Source of the DNA: Eubacterium sp.
Lineage (GTDB): Bacteria > Bacillota_A > Clostridia > Lachnospirales > Lachnospiraceae
Assembly: GCA_024687845.1 (NCBI GenBank)
Contig: JAILEL010000458.1
Span: forward strand, 1 to 15,599
Direction: 5' to 3'
Length of the DNA: 15,599 nucleotides
Shown piece after piece: positions 6,857 through 15,185 of the stretch (positions are counted from its first letter, which is position 1; every line of letters begins with the position of its first letter). The notes beneath the pieces were generated by a model. That model worked only from the letters and a program-made list of their open reading frames with translations. It had not been told where the DNA came from and did no database searches. Position numbers and translations under genes: made by a program.

Positions 6857-7510
6857 TGATTTCGCCTGCTGTTTTATTTCAATTATACGCTTTATCATCT
6901 CAACACATCCACTGATTCCCAGCTTGGAGGAGTCAAGCGAAAGATCATAATTCTTTATATCTGTCCACTCACATCCAGTGTATTTGAAATAATAATCAGC
7001 CTTTCTTTCATCAACCTTGGCAAGATAGTTTCTAAGTTCATTTTCTGGCATATAATGTCTTGAAGCCGCTCTTTTAAGCTTGAAGCCAATCGGTGCATGT
7101 ATAAATACATTTAATGCATCAGGATTGTCCTTCATTATGTAATTAGCACATCGGCCAACTATAATGCAGGATTCTCTTTTTACCAGTTCAGTAATGATAT
7201 GAGACTGATAATCATACAAGTCTCTTATCAGCTGAATATCTTCACCTTCAATCTTGGATGTAAGGACATCCTCAATATGTGGTGTCGGAAGAGGATCTGA
7301 ATATACTTGCTTGGCAACATCATAAAGTATTGTATCCTTGATTCTATCATCATGAGCCACTGCATCATCACGCATGTTTTCGTTGTTGGATACAAGACGA
7401 AGCATCTCACTGTTATAACAATTTACACCAAGTTCATCAGCTAGTCTTGTGCCTATCTTCTGTCCGCCCGAACAATACTCTCTTGCTATTGTAACTACAA
7501 AATGCTTCAT
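6851..7510 (-). CDS. Cytidylate kinase-like P-loop protein
   Basis: A 219-residue member of the cytidylate-kinase-like family common in Clostridia. The N-terminus has a P-loop-like segment, REYCSGGQKIGT at residues 10-21, where canonical kinases have GxxGxGKS/T. IIVGRCANYI (116-125), the lid-like VDERKADYYFKYTG (166-179) and YDLSLDSSKLG (188-198) also fit the family. It probably phosphorylates a nucleoside monophosphate or a similar small molecule, but the substrate has not been shown for most members, and it is unlikely to be the main CMP kinase. The ATG at 7510 has an excellent binding site, AAAGGAGG with close spacing. It lies 47 bp after yebC with no hairpin between, so the two may be cotranscribed. 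Confidence 0.85.
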   Translation of the reverse strand: MKHFVVTIAREYCSGGQKIGTRLADELGVNCYNSEMLRLVSNNENMRDDAVAHDDRIKDTILYDVAKQVYSDPLPTPHIEDVLTSKIEGEDIQLIRDLYDYQSHIITELVKRESCIIVGRCANYIMKDNPDALNVFIHAPIGFKLKRAASRHYMPENELRNYLAKVDERKADYYFKYTGCEWTDIKNYDLSLDSSKLGISGCVEMIKRIIEIKQQAKSL

Positions 7511-7557
7511 ACAGCTCCTCCTTTCGCACTAAAAACCACATCTATCACTATTCTTTA

Positions 7558-8283
7558 CTACTCTACGTTTGTATATACATCCTGTACATCGTCATCAGCA
7601 TCGAGAAGATCAAGGATTCTGTCGAGATTCTTCTGATCTTCTTCTGAAGTAATGCTGACATAATTCTGAGGTATCATTGTCACCTCTGCAGATGCCATTT
7701 TAATTCCTTCTTTTTCAAGGTTATCTCTTACTTCTGAGAAAGCAGCTGGATCTGTAAGTATCTCAAAGGAATCCTCTTCTTCTGAGAAATCCTCTGCTCC
7801 TGCATCAAGTGCAAGCATCATCAGCTCATCAGCATCCATTTCTACTTCTTCTTTATCGATGATGATCTGACCTTTCTCATCAAACATATATGATACGCAG
7901 CCTGTTGTTCCTACATTTCCATTTCCCTTGGTAAATGCACTTCTTACATTTGCTGCAGTTCTATTCTTATTATCTGTAAGTGATTTTACAATTATAGCTG
8001 TTCCACCAGGACCATAACCTTCATATGTGTTATATGAAAAGTTAACATTTTCAAGATCTCCAGCAGCCTTCTTAATACCTCTTTCGATTGTATCATTTGG
8101 CATATTGTTTGCCTTTGCTTTTGCTATTACATCTCTAAGTTTTGAGTTGTTATCAGGGTTAGGGCCACCCTCCTTAACAGCTACTGCAATTTCTCTTCCA
8201 ATAACAGTAAAGGCCTTACCCTTTGCTGCATCATTTTTTTCCTTCTTAGCTCTAATGTTTGCAAATTTTGAATGTCCTGACAT
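7558..8283 (-). CDS. yebC: YebC/PmpR-family protein (TACO1 family)
   Basis: A 241-residue, three-domain YebC-family protein. It opens with MSGHSKFANIRAKKEKND, close to the family signature, has GGPNPDNNSKLRDVIAKAKA near residues 39-58, and an acidic C-terminal third. The family was long annotated as DNA-binding transcriptional regulators. More recent work places members on the ribosome, helping synthesis through proline-rich stretches, as for mitochondrial TACO1. Which role this copy plays cannot be told from sequence. The start at 8283 is fixed by the conserved MSGHSK and by GAGGAAAG 8 nt or so upstream. Length is normal. Confidence 0.94.
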   Translation of the reverse strand: MSGHSKFANIRAKKEKNDAAKGKAFTVIGREIAVAVKEGGPNPDNNSKLRDVIAKAKANNMPNDTIERGIKKAAGDLENVNFSYNTYEGYGPGGTAIIVKSLTDNKNRTAANVRSAFTKGNGNVGTTGCVSYMFDEKGQIIIDKEEVEMDADELMMLALDAGAEDFSEEEDSFEILTDPAAFSEVRDNLEKEGIKMASAEVTMIPQNYVSITSEEDQKNLDRILDLLDADDDVQDVYTNVE

Positions 8284-8373
8284 TAATCTTTCCTCTTCTT
8301 TCTATTAAATAATTTTTGTAACCTGACCCTATTACACAAATTTCTTATTTATTCAAAATTTTTATATTGTCAT

Positions 8374-9177
8374 TTATATATTCTCATTTATTAATTCTTG
8401 TTTATTAATTCTTACTTTTTTTATTAGTCTATCCTCAATGAGAACCGGCTCAAACACATAGCCTCCATAATCGATTTTTATCTTTTCATCACTCTTCGGG
8501 AAGCCTCCAAGCTTATAAAGCAAAAATCCATTTAAGGTTTCTATATCAATATCTGGGAATTCCAGATCTTCTATCAGTTCCTCCAGATCATGAAGTCTCA
8601 TCATTCCATCCACAACATAGGTATCGCCGTATCTGATGCTTGTTTTCTGGGCAACCTTGTCATGTTCATCAATTATATCCCCGACTATTTCCTCCATGAC
8701 ATCTTCAAGAGTTATAAGTCCCTCAGTCTGACCATATTCATCAAGTATGATAGCCATGTGTTTCTTCTCATTTCTCATCTTCTCAAGAAGCTTAGAAACA
8801 TCATACGCAGGATGAATATACATAGCTTCATTCATAATATCGCCAATAACCGTATCAGGATTCTTCAGATATGCTCTCGTCATATCTTTAAAATGTATTA
8901 TACCGACTATATTGTCAATATCTTCACCATAAACAGGATATCTTGAATAACCACTATCGAGACTTTTGGTAATAACATCCCCAACCTTGTCATCCTTTGA
9001 TACAGCATATATCTTGCTCCGGCTGGTCATTATATCATGAACAGTACTATCATCAAGATCGAGAACATTTGAAATCATCTCAACCTGATCTTCATCTATG
9101 AGTCCTTTCTCATAGCCGGACTCTGCCATCGATATAATCTCGTCCTCTAATTGTTCTTCGTCTTTCTTTTTAAACAT
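8374..9177 (-). CDS. Soluble CBS-domain CorC/HlyC-type protein
   Basis: A 267-residue protein with a CBS pair (about 48-105 and 112-168) and a C-terminal CorC/HlyC transporter-associated domain (about 180-258). The strongest family signature is DEYGQTEGLITLEDV at 146-160, continuing to EEIVGDI (162-168). The membrane-spanning DUF21/CNNM domain of full-length relatives is absent, so it resembles stand-alone CorC, which is connected with magnesium and cobalt efflux and membrane integrity. The CBS pair may bind adenine nucleotides. Older names call it hemolysin, but nothing here indicates a toxin. No in-frame codon upstream can extend the start (a TAA lies two codons before the ATG). The binding site GGAG is 16 nt from the ATG, unusually far. 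Confidence 0.9.
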   Translation of the reverse strand: MFKKKDEEQLEDEIISMAESGYEKGLIDEDQVEMISNVLDLDDSTVHDIMTSRSKIYAVSKDDKVGDVITKSLDSGYSRYPVYGEDIDNIVGIIHFKDMTRAYLKNPDTVIGDIMNEAMYIHPAYDVSKLLEKMRNEKKHMAIILDEYGQTEGLITLEDVMEEIVGDIIDEHDKVAQKTSIRYGDTYVVDGMMRLHDLEELIEDLEFPDIDIETLNGFLLYKLGGFPKSDEKIKIDYGGYVFEPVLIEDRLIKKVRINKQELINENI

Positions 9178-9197
9178 ATATTAAAAAATATAACTCC
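9178..9197 (-). promoter_or_regulatory. Widely spaced ribosome binding site with intervening small hairpin
   Basis: On the minus strand AAAAGGAG ends at 9194 and the ATG begins at 9177, a 16-nt gap. The gap is mostly a perfect small palindrome, ATATT-TTTT-AATAT (9191-9178). If it folded, the binding site and start codon would be drawn together. The stem is all A:T pairs, so it is weak. Confidence 0.4.
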
Positions 9198-9202
9198 TTT
9201 TC

Positions 9203-9272
9203 AGCTGTGAATAACAACAGTCCGTGTAACTGTTATACATTGTAACAGAAATCTATACTTATGAATAGTTAA
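9203..9272 (-). repeat. Two degenerate motif copies and a hairpin between alr and the CBS gene
   Basis: On the minus strand GTTGTTATTCACAGCT (9218-9203) and AACTATTCATAAG (9270-9258) resemble the dispersed motif. The latter overlaps the alr stop codon (9271-9269). Between them AACAGT (9234-9229 as read on minus) pairs with ACTGTT (9221-9216) around a 7-nt loop. No T-run follows. These copies are weaker than A, C and D. Confidence 0.35.
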
Positions 9273-10465
9273 AAAAGATAATTAAGTTCATCAATTTTTT
9301 GTCCATTTTTGATGTATACTCTTGGAACTCTCCTGCTGATATTACATACTTCTTCATAGTTAAAACTGTTCGCTGGTCCTGCTACTTCTTCGACTGAAAT
9401 ACTATTATCTCCCTGACGACCAAAGAGAACAACTTCATCACCGACTTTAACAGGCTCTACAGCTGCAGATGAGTCCCCAGTTCCTATATTCGAAACATCT
9501 ACCATTATCTGATCCATGCAGACCCTGCCAAGAATCGGAGCATACTGTCCATTAATCAGAACTCTTCCTTTATTGGACAGAGCTCTTGGATAGCCATCTG
9601 CATAACCTGCCGAAACGGTTGCAACCTTCGTCGGCCTGTCAGTAACATAAGTCCAGCCATAGCCTATTCCTCTGCCTGCTTCCAGCTCTTTAACATGGAT
9701 CACCTTTGCCTTAAGGCTCATTGCAGGCTTCAAAACTATCTTTTTATCAATCTCTTCCGAAGGATACAGCCCATAAATAACTATTCCAAGACGCATCATG
9801 TTAGTCTTATCCGAATGAAGCTCCATAGCTCCAGCACTGTTATCTATATGCTTAAGCTTAAGTGATACCCCCAGTTCTTCAAGCTGTTCAATAAACCACA
9901 TAAACCTCTTATACTGCTTCTGAGCATCTGATTTGTCAAAATAATCTGCTTTGGCATAGTGTGTGAAGATTCCTTCCACATCTAGTCCTTTTAGTTCGGA
10001 CATTTTAGCTGCATCAGCAACTCCCGATGCATTGCACTGGAATCCTATCCTGCTCATTCCACTGTCAACCTTTATATGAACCCTGGCCTTTTTACCCTTT
10101 TCAAGAGCCCTGTTTGATAAAGCTTCAGCCCTTTCCAGATCATACATTGCAACGGTAATATCATTTTCGATTACCATATCATATTCAGCCTCATCCGTAT
10201 AACCTAAAATAAGAATCGGCTTCTCTATTCCGGCTCTTCTAAGCTCTATAGCCTCCGGAACCATTGCTACAGCAAAATAATCTGCAAGATCATCCATTTC
10301 CTTGGCTATTTTAACAGCACCATGTCCATATGCGTCAGCTTTAATTACAAGAAGAGTTTTTCTGTCAGGGGCATTTAATGACTTCATTGTTTCAATATTG
10401 TATCTAATTGCATCCAGATCTATATCAGCCTGGATTCTGTTAAAGACTGATTCGTTCATAATCAA
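9269..10465 (-). CDS. alr: Alanine racemase
   Basis: A PLP-dependent enzyme that interconverts L- and D-alanine for peptidoglycan synthesis. With the TTG at 10465 as residue 1 it has 398 residues. The PLP lysine is K42 in VIKADAYGHG, the second catalytic base is Y269 in GIGYGWTY, and RVCMDQIMVDVS (314-325) and AGYADGYPR (286-294) are also in place. The start is uncertain: TTG at 10465 has GGAAG 6 nt upstream, whereas the ATG at 10459, two codons in, is 12 nt away. The protein is otherwise of normal length. The nnr-alr neighbourhood is common in Firmicutes, often with acpS before and mazEF after; here acpS is not seen and a CBS/CorC gene follows. Confidence 0.96.
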   Translation of the reverse strand: MIMNESVFNRIQADIDLDAIRYNIETMKSLNAPDRKTLLVIKADAYGHGAVKIAKEMDDLADYFAVAMVPEAIELRRAGIEKPILILGYTDEAEYDMVIENDITVAMYDLERAEALSNRALEKGKKARVHIKVDSGMSRIGFQCNASGVADAAKMSELKGLDVEGIFTHYAKADYFDKSDAQKQYKRFMWFIEQLEELGVSLKLKHIDNSAGAMELHSDKTNMMRLGIVIYGLYPSEEIDKKIVLKPAMSLKAKVIHVKELEAGRGIGYGWTYVTDRPTKVATVSAGYADGYPRALSNKGRVLINGQYAPILGRVCMDQIMVDVSNIGTGDSSAAVEPVKVGDEVVLFGRQGDNSISVEEVAGPANSFNYEEVCNISRRVPRVYIKNGQKIDELNYLF

Positions 10466-10730
10466 ATAACACTTCCATTCTAAAATTTTTCCTACACAAT
10501 TACTCTTATCTCAATGTACTCTACCACCATATCTACTCACTTCTGACAATTGTGATTTTCGAATAACTGTTCTAATCGAACTTTTTATTATTTTGGTTCT
10601 CTTGTCAAAATTAATAGCATAAGATTGTATCGATATGCTACTAACTATTATCAGCATCTATATAATCATACTTATAATTCTGATTGACAGTTTTCGTTGC
10701 TTTCTCATAATAATTTAGTCTCCATGAGAT
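10466..10730. other. 265-bp AT-rich spacer between nnr and alr
   Basis: This is the longest non-coding stretch in the window. No gene, RNA gene or intrinsic terminator is recognised. On the minus strand TTGACA occurs at 10608-10603, but the best -10 behind it (TAAAAA, 15 nt) is weak. An imperfect dyad with TTCGA/TCGAA ends lies near 10559-10581. On the plus strand TTGACA (10684-10689) and CATAAT (10706-10711) are 16 nt apart and would read antisense into the nnr 3' end. Since alr is 265 bp from nnr, it very likely has its own promoter here. Confidence 0.5.
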
Positions 10731-12746
10731 TCATTCATTTAAAAAGTTCAGCATATCAGATGCAAGCATTGAGTATTCACCCTTTAATTCTGCAGCCTTG
10801 TCTCCTGCTAAGCCATGCATATTAACCGAAACGCAGACATTTCCAAATACTTCTGCAGTCCAATCTGAAATATCCGGATAATAATGTTTTCCAACTGCAC
10901 TAGGTTCTTCATTTTTCTCAAAAGCTTTAATCTGCGCAAGATTTCCGGCTATTATTCCTGCGAGAACATCTCCCGAACCACCCTTTGACATACCACTGTT
11001 CCCGGTAGTATTAAGATATATTAGGGCTATTGGTGCAGTTTCCATGTTACCATCTGATGTATTATCACCGGCATCATCAATACCATGTGAGCTTGTAACC
11101 ACTGTCCTTGCATCCTTAAGTACTGTAATTATGCCAAATGTATCTGACATTTCCTGCGCTACTGAGGTCGGAGCATTCTTGATAACTTCAATACTGATAT
11201 CCTCGCCTTTTTGTGAAGTAATCAGCCGCTTCATTTCAAGTATATGCGGTGTAATTATCACATTATTTTTTCCACATTTTCTGACGGCAGCACTTAGTAG
11301 CTGAAGGCCACTATCTTTGGATATTATATTAAGTGCATCAGCATCAAGGACAAGTTTTTTGCCCTTTTCACAGGCATCTATAGTAGTCCTGAGAATAAGC
11401 TCTGACACAGAGGATGTACCAAGTCCCGGACCTGCAAGTATCACATCTGCCCATTTAACAGAGGCACTCAGTTTTTCACAGAATTTTCCAGATGAATATT
11501 CAACACTGTCATCATCCATCCTTTTTAAACAGTCTTCTGCTGACATATGAATCTCTGATATGGAAGATAAGTCGGAGGCCGGGCAGAACTGTGCCAGCTC
11601 CTCAGTATCATAGGTAAGCATCATTGATTCAGGCAGTTTCTCTGTTAGCACGTCCCTGTTTCTTTCATCCGTCACAACCTTAACAAGTCCTGAACCTGTT
11701 GCATATGCCGCACCTGCTGAAAGATAAAGGGCTCCATATATATCCTTTGAACCGGCAATTATCAGAACCTTCCCATAGGTTCCCTTATTGGAACCGGATA
11801 TCCTTGATGGTCTTATAAAAGCAGTCTCTTCAGCATCATATTCAAAAACGCATTTATCACTTTGTTCTCCCAGAATTCTTTTCAGCTTTTTACCTTTTTC
11901 TTCATAGATACCCATTAGTTCAAAGCCTGATTCATTATCTATATTACACAGACCTATATCCCTACAAATGATTCCGCCTGATTTTTCCCTGCCCTCATTA
12001 ATCAGCATACCGAGTTTTATATATTGAAAAGTAACTGTTATATCACAATCAACGGCTACTCCCAGAACATGACCATTGTCACTGCTGATTCCACTTGGAA
12101 TATCAACCCCAAAAACGGTTAAACCCATCAGGCGGGCTGGATGTTTTCTGGCATAATTAATTCTTTCAATAATCTGCTTCTGGATTCCCTTTACCGGACG
12201 ACTAAGACCTACACCAAATACACCGTCAATTATAATATCAAAATCACAGAACATATCCATAACCGGTTCTGAATCATCAGACTCTTCATCTTCCGATTCT
12301 ATTCTCTGCTTGTATTCAGCGGTTTCTAAGTCAGATTCACATAGTTTTCCCGAAAGAAATCTCACTCCAAGATTTTCTGCAATTTCTATCTGCTTCAGGT
12401 AAGACTGAGATTTTGAACTGATTCCGTTTATTTCATAAACATAAGTATCATATCCATATTCTCCGGATTTCAGAATTCTTGCTGCAGCAACAGCATCTCC
12501 TCCATTATTACCGCCTTCTACTACCGAGACAATTCTGATTTTCTGCCTGTCAAAACCCTTTGCGTTTTTTTTATTTTTGTCAAATGCAGCTTCACCGGGA
12601 ACCATATTCTTACATATGTATGAATCAATCTCTTCTGCCAGCCTTTCAGCCGCTTTTTCCATCAAAACAAGACCGGGAATACCGATCTTGTTCTGGGTAA
12701 ATATATCAACAGACTGTGCCTGTCTTCCTGTAAGATAATATTTCAA
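10731..12746 (-). CDS. nnr: Bifunctional NAD(P)HX epimerase/dehydratase
   Basis: A 671-residue fusion that repairs hydrated NADH and NADPH. The N-terminal NnrE (YjeF_N) epimerase has GGNNGGD at residues 78-84, DGVFGVG (174-180) and FGVDIPSG (212-219). The C-terminal ADP-dependent NnrD dehydratase starts near 310 and has GSNKGTYGKVLIIAG (318-332), AGPGLG (438-443), LDADALN (467-473), TPHILEM (499-505) and GNSGMSKGGSGDVLAG (582-597). I start it at TTG 12746 because AAAGGAG lies 5 nt upstream and MKYYLTGRQ aligns with the usual family start; the ATG at 12776 adds ten residues but has no binding site. It is far longer than the usual 500 or so residues, with extra, partly acidic segments near 53-68, 140-165, 380-430 and 555-575. 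Confidence 0.93.
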   Translation of the reverse strand: MKYYLTGRQAQSVDIFTQNKIGIPGLVLMEKAAERLAEEIDSYICKNMVPGEAAFDKNKKNAKGFDRQKIRIVSVVEGGNNGGDAVAAARILKSGEYGYDTYVYEINGISSKSQSYLKQIEIAENLGVRFLSGKLCESDLETAEYKQRIESEDEESDDSEPVMDMFCDFDIIIDGVFGVGLSRPVKGIQKQIIERINYARKHPARLMGLTVFGVDIPSGISSDNGHVLGVAVDCDITVTFQYIKLGMLINEGREKSGGIICRDIGLCNIDNESGFELMGIYEEKGKKLKRILGEQSDKCVFEYDAEETAFIRPSRISGSNKGTYGKVLIIAGSKDIYGALYLSAGAAYATGSGLVKVVTDERNRDVLTEKLPESMMLTYDTEELAQFCPASDLSSISEIHMSAEDCLKRMDDDSVEYSSGKFCEKLSASVKWADVILAGPGLGTSSVSELILRTTIDACEKGKKLVLDADALNIISKDSGLQLLSAAVRKCGKNNVIITPHILEMKRLITSQKGEDISIEVIKNAPTSVAQEMSDTFGIITVLKDARTVVTSSHGIDDAGDNTSDGNMETAPIALIYLNTTGNSGMSKGGSGDVLAGIIAGNLAQIKAFEKNEEPSAVGKHYYPDISDWTAEVFGNVCVSVNMHGLAGDKAAELKGEYSMLASDMLNFLNE

Positions 12747-12758
12747 TTTTTCTCCTTT
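12744..12758 (-). promoter_or_regulatory. Ribosome binding site that fixes the nnr start at TTG
   Basis: On the minus strand AAAGGAG (12758-12752) is followed after 5 nt by TTG (12746-12744). The upstream ATG at 12776 has only a GGAAG about 20 nt away, inside the end of the peptidase gene. This is the clearest non-ATG start in the window. Confidence 0.8.
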
Positions 12759-12781
12759 AAAAAGACGCCCTGACATACATT

Positions 12782-13765
12782 TTAGTAAATGCCCAGACTT
12801 CCAAGTGCATATATTCTCTCAATATCACCAGATATTACACTATATGGCCAGTATTGGCAGCTTCTGTCATAGGAACCCGGATCATTTACCATGAATCCGT
12901 TATCATCATATCCATAAATTGTAATGAAATGTCCTGAACCCGAGTGGGTAAAATTACCATAATGAACCGAAAGTATCAATATCTCATTATTATCTATATG
13001 AGATTTCATCATAGCTTCATTATTAGGTATCTCATTACAATAAAGTCCAAACTCTGTACATCCTTCAGTAAAAAGTGCGTGAGCCGTACCAACTCCCGTT
13101 ACATAATAGTTATGATTCATACTGTAGGTTGCAATATAAGGTGGCGATGCATTTGAAATATTAGTAAGAGCTGTTATGACCATAGAAAAGCATGTAGGTC
13201 CACATGCAGAGGACTGCATTGTTCCTGTTCCATATGGATAACTTGCCCATCTTGAATCATACTGAAGGAGTAATGGATGCGGTGCATTAAGCTCAGCATC
13301 CGTGAGTGAAAGTACCCAGCCTCCACTAGTATCAACCTGTCCCATACTTGAAACAATCTCAATACCACTGCTTGAAACGATACGACTGTCACTTGCCCAT
13401 CCGTTTTCCTCGGCAGCTGCTATACGCTCATCTGCACTATCTCCACCATCACCGCTACTACTATTTTTATCATCACCTACTCTTACTCCGAAAACAGAAT
13501 TATCAATCATATCATCATACTCAAGATCATCTGGAGTAAGCTGCGGTGCTTCTGTCGAAAACTCAGCATATTCACGCGTAGCTTGTGATTTCTGGTATTC
13601 CTCCAAAAGCATTCTGTCTATCTCTTCTTCTCTGGAAAGCGTCGACGTATCACTTTGCTGTTCAGTTCTATTTTTCCTTTCCGATAACATTGTAGCCAAA
13701 ACTACCGCTACCAAAAGTATGGGAAGGACTATAAAAGAAAATATTATTTTTTTCTTTCCACTCAT
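12782..13765 (-). CDS. Membrane-anchored C39-like cysteine peptidase
   Basis: A 327-residue protein with an uncleaved-looking signal anchor (hydrophobic 7-27 after a basic MSGKKK), a long acidic Ser/Asp/Glu-rich region (30-125), and a C-terminal papain-like domain of the Peptidase_C39_2 type (about 163-315). The probable catalytic cysteine is C188 in ACGPTC, the histidine is H279 in GHFITIYGYDDNG, and the Asn/Asp is in VNDP (293-296). It should act outside the cell, tethered to the membrane. Family members include bacteriocin-leader peptidase relatives and cell-wall-associated enzymes; no ABC transporter or bacteriocin gene is beside it, so its substrate is unknown. The ATG at 13765 has GGTGAG 8 nt upstream. 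It lies 36 bp after the ligase gene and directly before nnr. Confidence 0.85.
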   Translation of the reverse strand: MSGKKKIIFSFIVLPILLVAVVLATMLSERKNRTEQQSDTSTLSREEEIDRMLLEEYQKSQATREYAEFSTEAPQLTPDDLEYDDMIDNSVFGVRVGDDKNSSSGDGGDSADERIAAAEENGWASDSRIVSSSGIEIVSSMGQVDTSGGWVLSLTDAELNAPHPLLLQYDSRWASYPYGTGTMQSSACGPTCFSMVITALTNISNASPPYIATYSMNHNYYVTGVGTAHALFTEGCTEFGLYCNEIPNNEAMMKSHIDNNEILILSVHYGNFTHSGSGHFITIYGYDDNGFMVNDPGSYDRSCQYWPYSVISGDIERIYALGSLGIY

Positions 13766-13801
13766 GTCTGACTCTCACCACTTTCGTTTAATAGAGATAA
13801 A

Positions 13802-15121
13802 TTAGTCATGAAGTTTACGCTTATCTATAACTCTTACTGCTTTTCCCTCGCTTCTCACAACTGATTTAGGTGGAAGAAGATGCATCTTAGGTCTTATTCC
13901 CAGCATTGTAACCATAGCTGATGTAAGTGCCTTTCTTGCAGCGTCAAGATCTGACTCTTCTCTATATTTCTTGAACTGTTCCTCTGATAATTCAACATTT
14001 ATATCAAATGTATCTTCGTTTCCGATTCTATCTACCAGTATCTGATAATTAGGTGTATATCCACACTTAAGAAGTACTGTTTCAATCTGAGATGGGAATA
14101 CATTTACACCACGGATTATCATCATATCATCTGAACGTCCCTTAGGCTTGCACATCTTGATATGTGTACGTCCACAGGAACATTTTTCTCTCTTAAGAAC
14201 TACAAGGTCTCTGGTTCTATATCTAAGAAGTGGAAATGCTTCCTTATCCAGTGATGAGAATACAAGCTCACCCTCAGTTCCTTCTGGAAGAACCTCACCT
14301 GTTTCTGGATCAATAACCTCTGCATAGAAGTGATCCTCATTTATATGCATTCCTGTCTGAGCTTCACATTCAAACGAAACTCCAGGTCCTGATATTTCTG
14401 TAAGACCATATATATCATATGCCTTAATGCCAAGGCTCTGCTCTATGTTCTGACGCATTTCCTCTGTCCAAGGTTCAGCACCGAATATACCTGCTTTAAG
14501 ATTAATATCATCTGAAGTAAGTCCCATATCATGAAGCTTCTCACCAATGTAAGCAGCATATGAAGGAGTACAGCAGAGAATTGTTGAATTGAGATCTCTC
14601 ATAAACTGAATCTGTCTCTCTGTATTTCCAGAAGACATAGGAATAGTAAGACATCCAACCTTGTGTGAACCATCGTGAAGTCCTGCACCACCTGTAAAAA
14701 GTCCATAACCATAGGCAACCTGTACGACATCCTTCTTAGTTCCACCAGCAGCAACTATTGCTCTTGCACAGCACTCTGCCCACAGATCCAAGTCATGCTG
14801 TGTGTAAAATGCAACTACTCTTCTTCCTGTTGTTCCACTTGTTGAGTGAATACGTACACAGTCCTTTATTGGCTTCGAAAGAAGTCCATAAGGATAAGCC
14901 TCTCTAAGATCACTCTTAGTAAGGAATGGAAGTTTGCTTATATCTTCCATACTTTTAATATCTGCAGGGCTTATACCCTTTTCATCCATGAGATTACGAT
15001 AATATTCATTGTTCTCATAAACATACTTTACCTGCTTAAGGAATTTCTCTTCCTGAAGAGCTTTAAGCTGTTCAACAGGCATTGTTTCAATTTCTTCCTG
15101 ATAATACATTTTTTTTGCCAT
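13802..15121 (-). CDS. paaK: Phenylacetate-CoA ligase family protein
   Basis: A 439-residue AMP-forming ligase, normal for the PaaK family, that would activate an aryl acid such as phenylacetate to its CoA thioester through an acyl-adenylate. The ATP-binding loop STSGTTGRR is at residues 93-101, YGLTE at 238-242, YRTRD at 301-305, GRSDDMMIIRGVNVFP at 328-343, and the likely catalytic lysine is K427 in RSEGKAVRV. A CSCGRTH segment (315-321) is also typical. In Clostridia and archaea such ligases often sit beside indolepyruvate:ferredoxin oxidoreductase genes; none is seen here. Indoleacetate or another arylacetate is a possible substrate. The ATG at 15121 has a good GGAGGT 9 nt upstream. Preceding spacer is 64 bp and AT-rich. 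Confidence 0.92.
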   Translation of the reverse strand: MAKKMYYQEEIETMPVEQLKALQEEKFLKQVKYVYENNEYYRNLMDEKGISPADIKSMEDISKLPFLTKSDLREAYPYGLLSKPIKDCVRIHSTSGTTGRRVVAFYTQHDLDLWAECCARAIVAAGGTKKDVVQVAYGYGLFTGGAGLHDGSHKVGCLTIPMSSGNTERQIQFMRDLNSTILCCTPSYAAYIGEKLHDMGLTSDDINLKAGIFGAEPWTEEMRQNIEQSLGIKAYDIYGLTEISGPGVSFECEAQTGMHINEDHFYAEVIDPETGEVLPEGTEGELVFSSLDKEAFPLLRYRTRDLVVLKREKCSCGRTHIKMCKPKGRSDDMMIIRGVNVFPSQIETVLLKCGYTPNYQILVDRIGNEDTFDINVELSEEQFKKYREESDLDAARKALTSAMVTMLGIRPKMHLLPPKSVVRSEGKAVRVIDKRKLHD

Positions 15122-15185
15122 TCTTAAAATACCTCCATAGCAAATATTTTTTTATATCACTGTTTTTAGATTCGATAATTATATT

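Noticed and set aside
8284..8373. Promoter or terminator between the CBS gene and yebC
   Set aside because: Only poor -35/-10 matches and a bulged TTTG...CAAA pairing; not enough to call.
8374..9177. Hemolysin toxin
   Set aside because: The family name is historical; CBS pair plus CorC/HlyC domain points to ion-transport regulation.
10466..10730. Riboswitch or small RNA upstream of alr
   Set aside because: No conserved aptamer core or terminator/antiterminator pair recognised; AT-rich with only weak dyads.
12747..12776. N-terminal ten-residue extension of nnr from ATG 12776
   Set aside because: No ribosome binding site at proper distance, and the extension is absent from the usual family start; AAAGGAG precedes the TTG at 12746.
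13302..13805. Plus-strand open frame opposite the C39-like peptidase
   Set aside because: Ser/Pro-rich shadow of the acidic linker codons on the other strand, without a convincing ribosome binding site.
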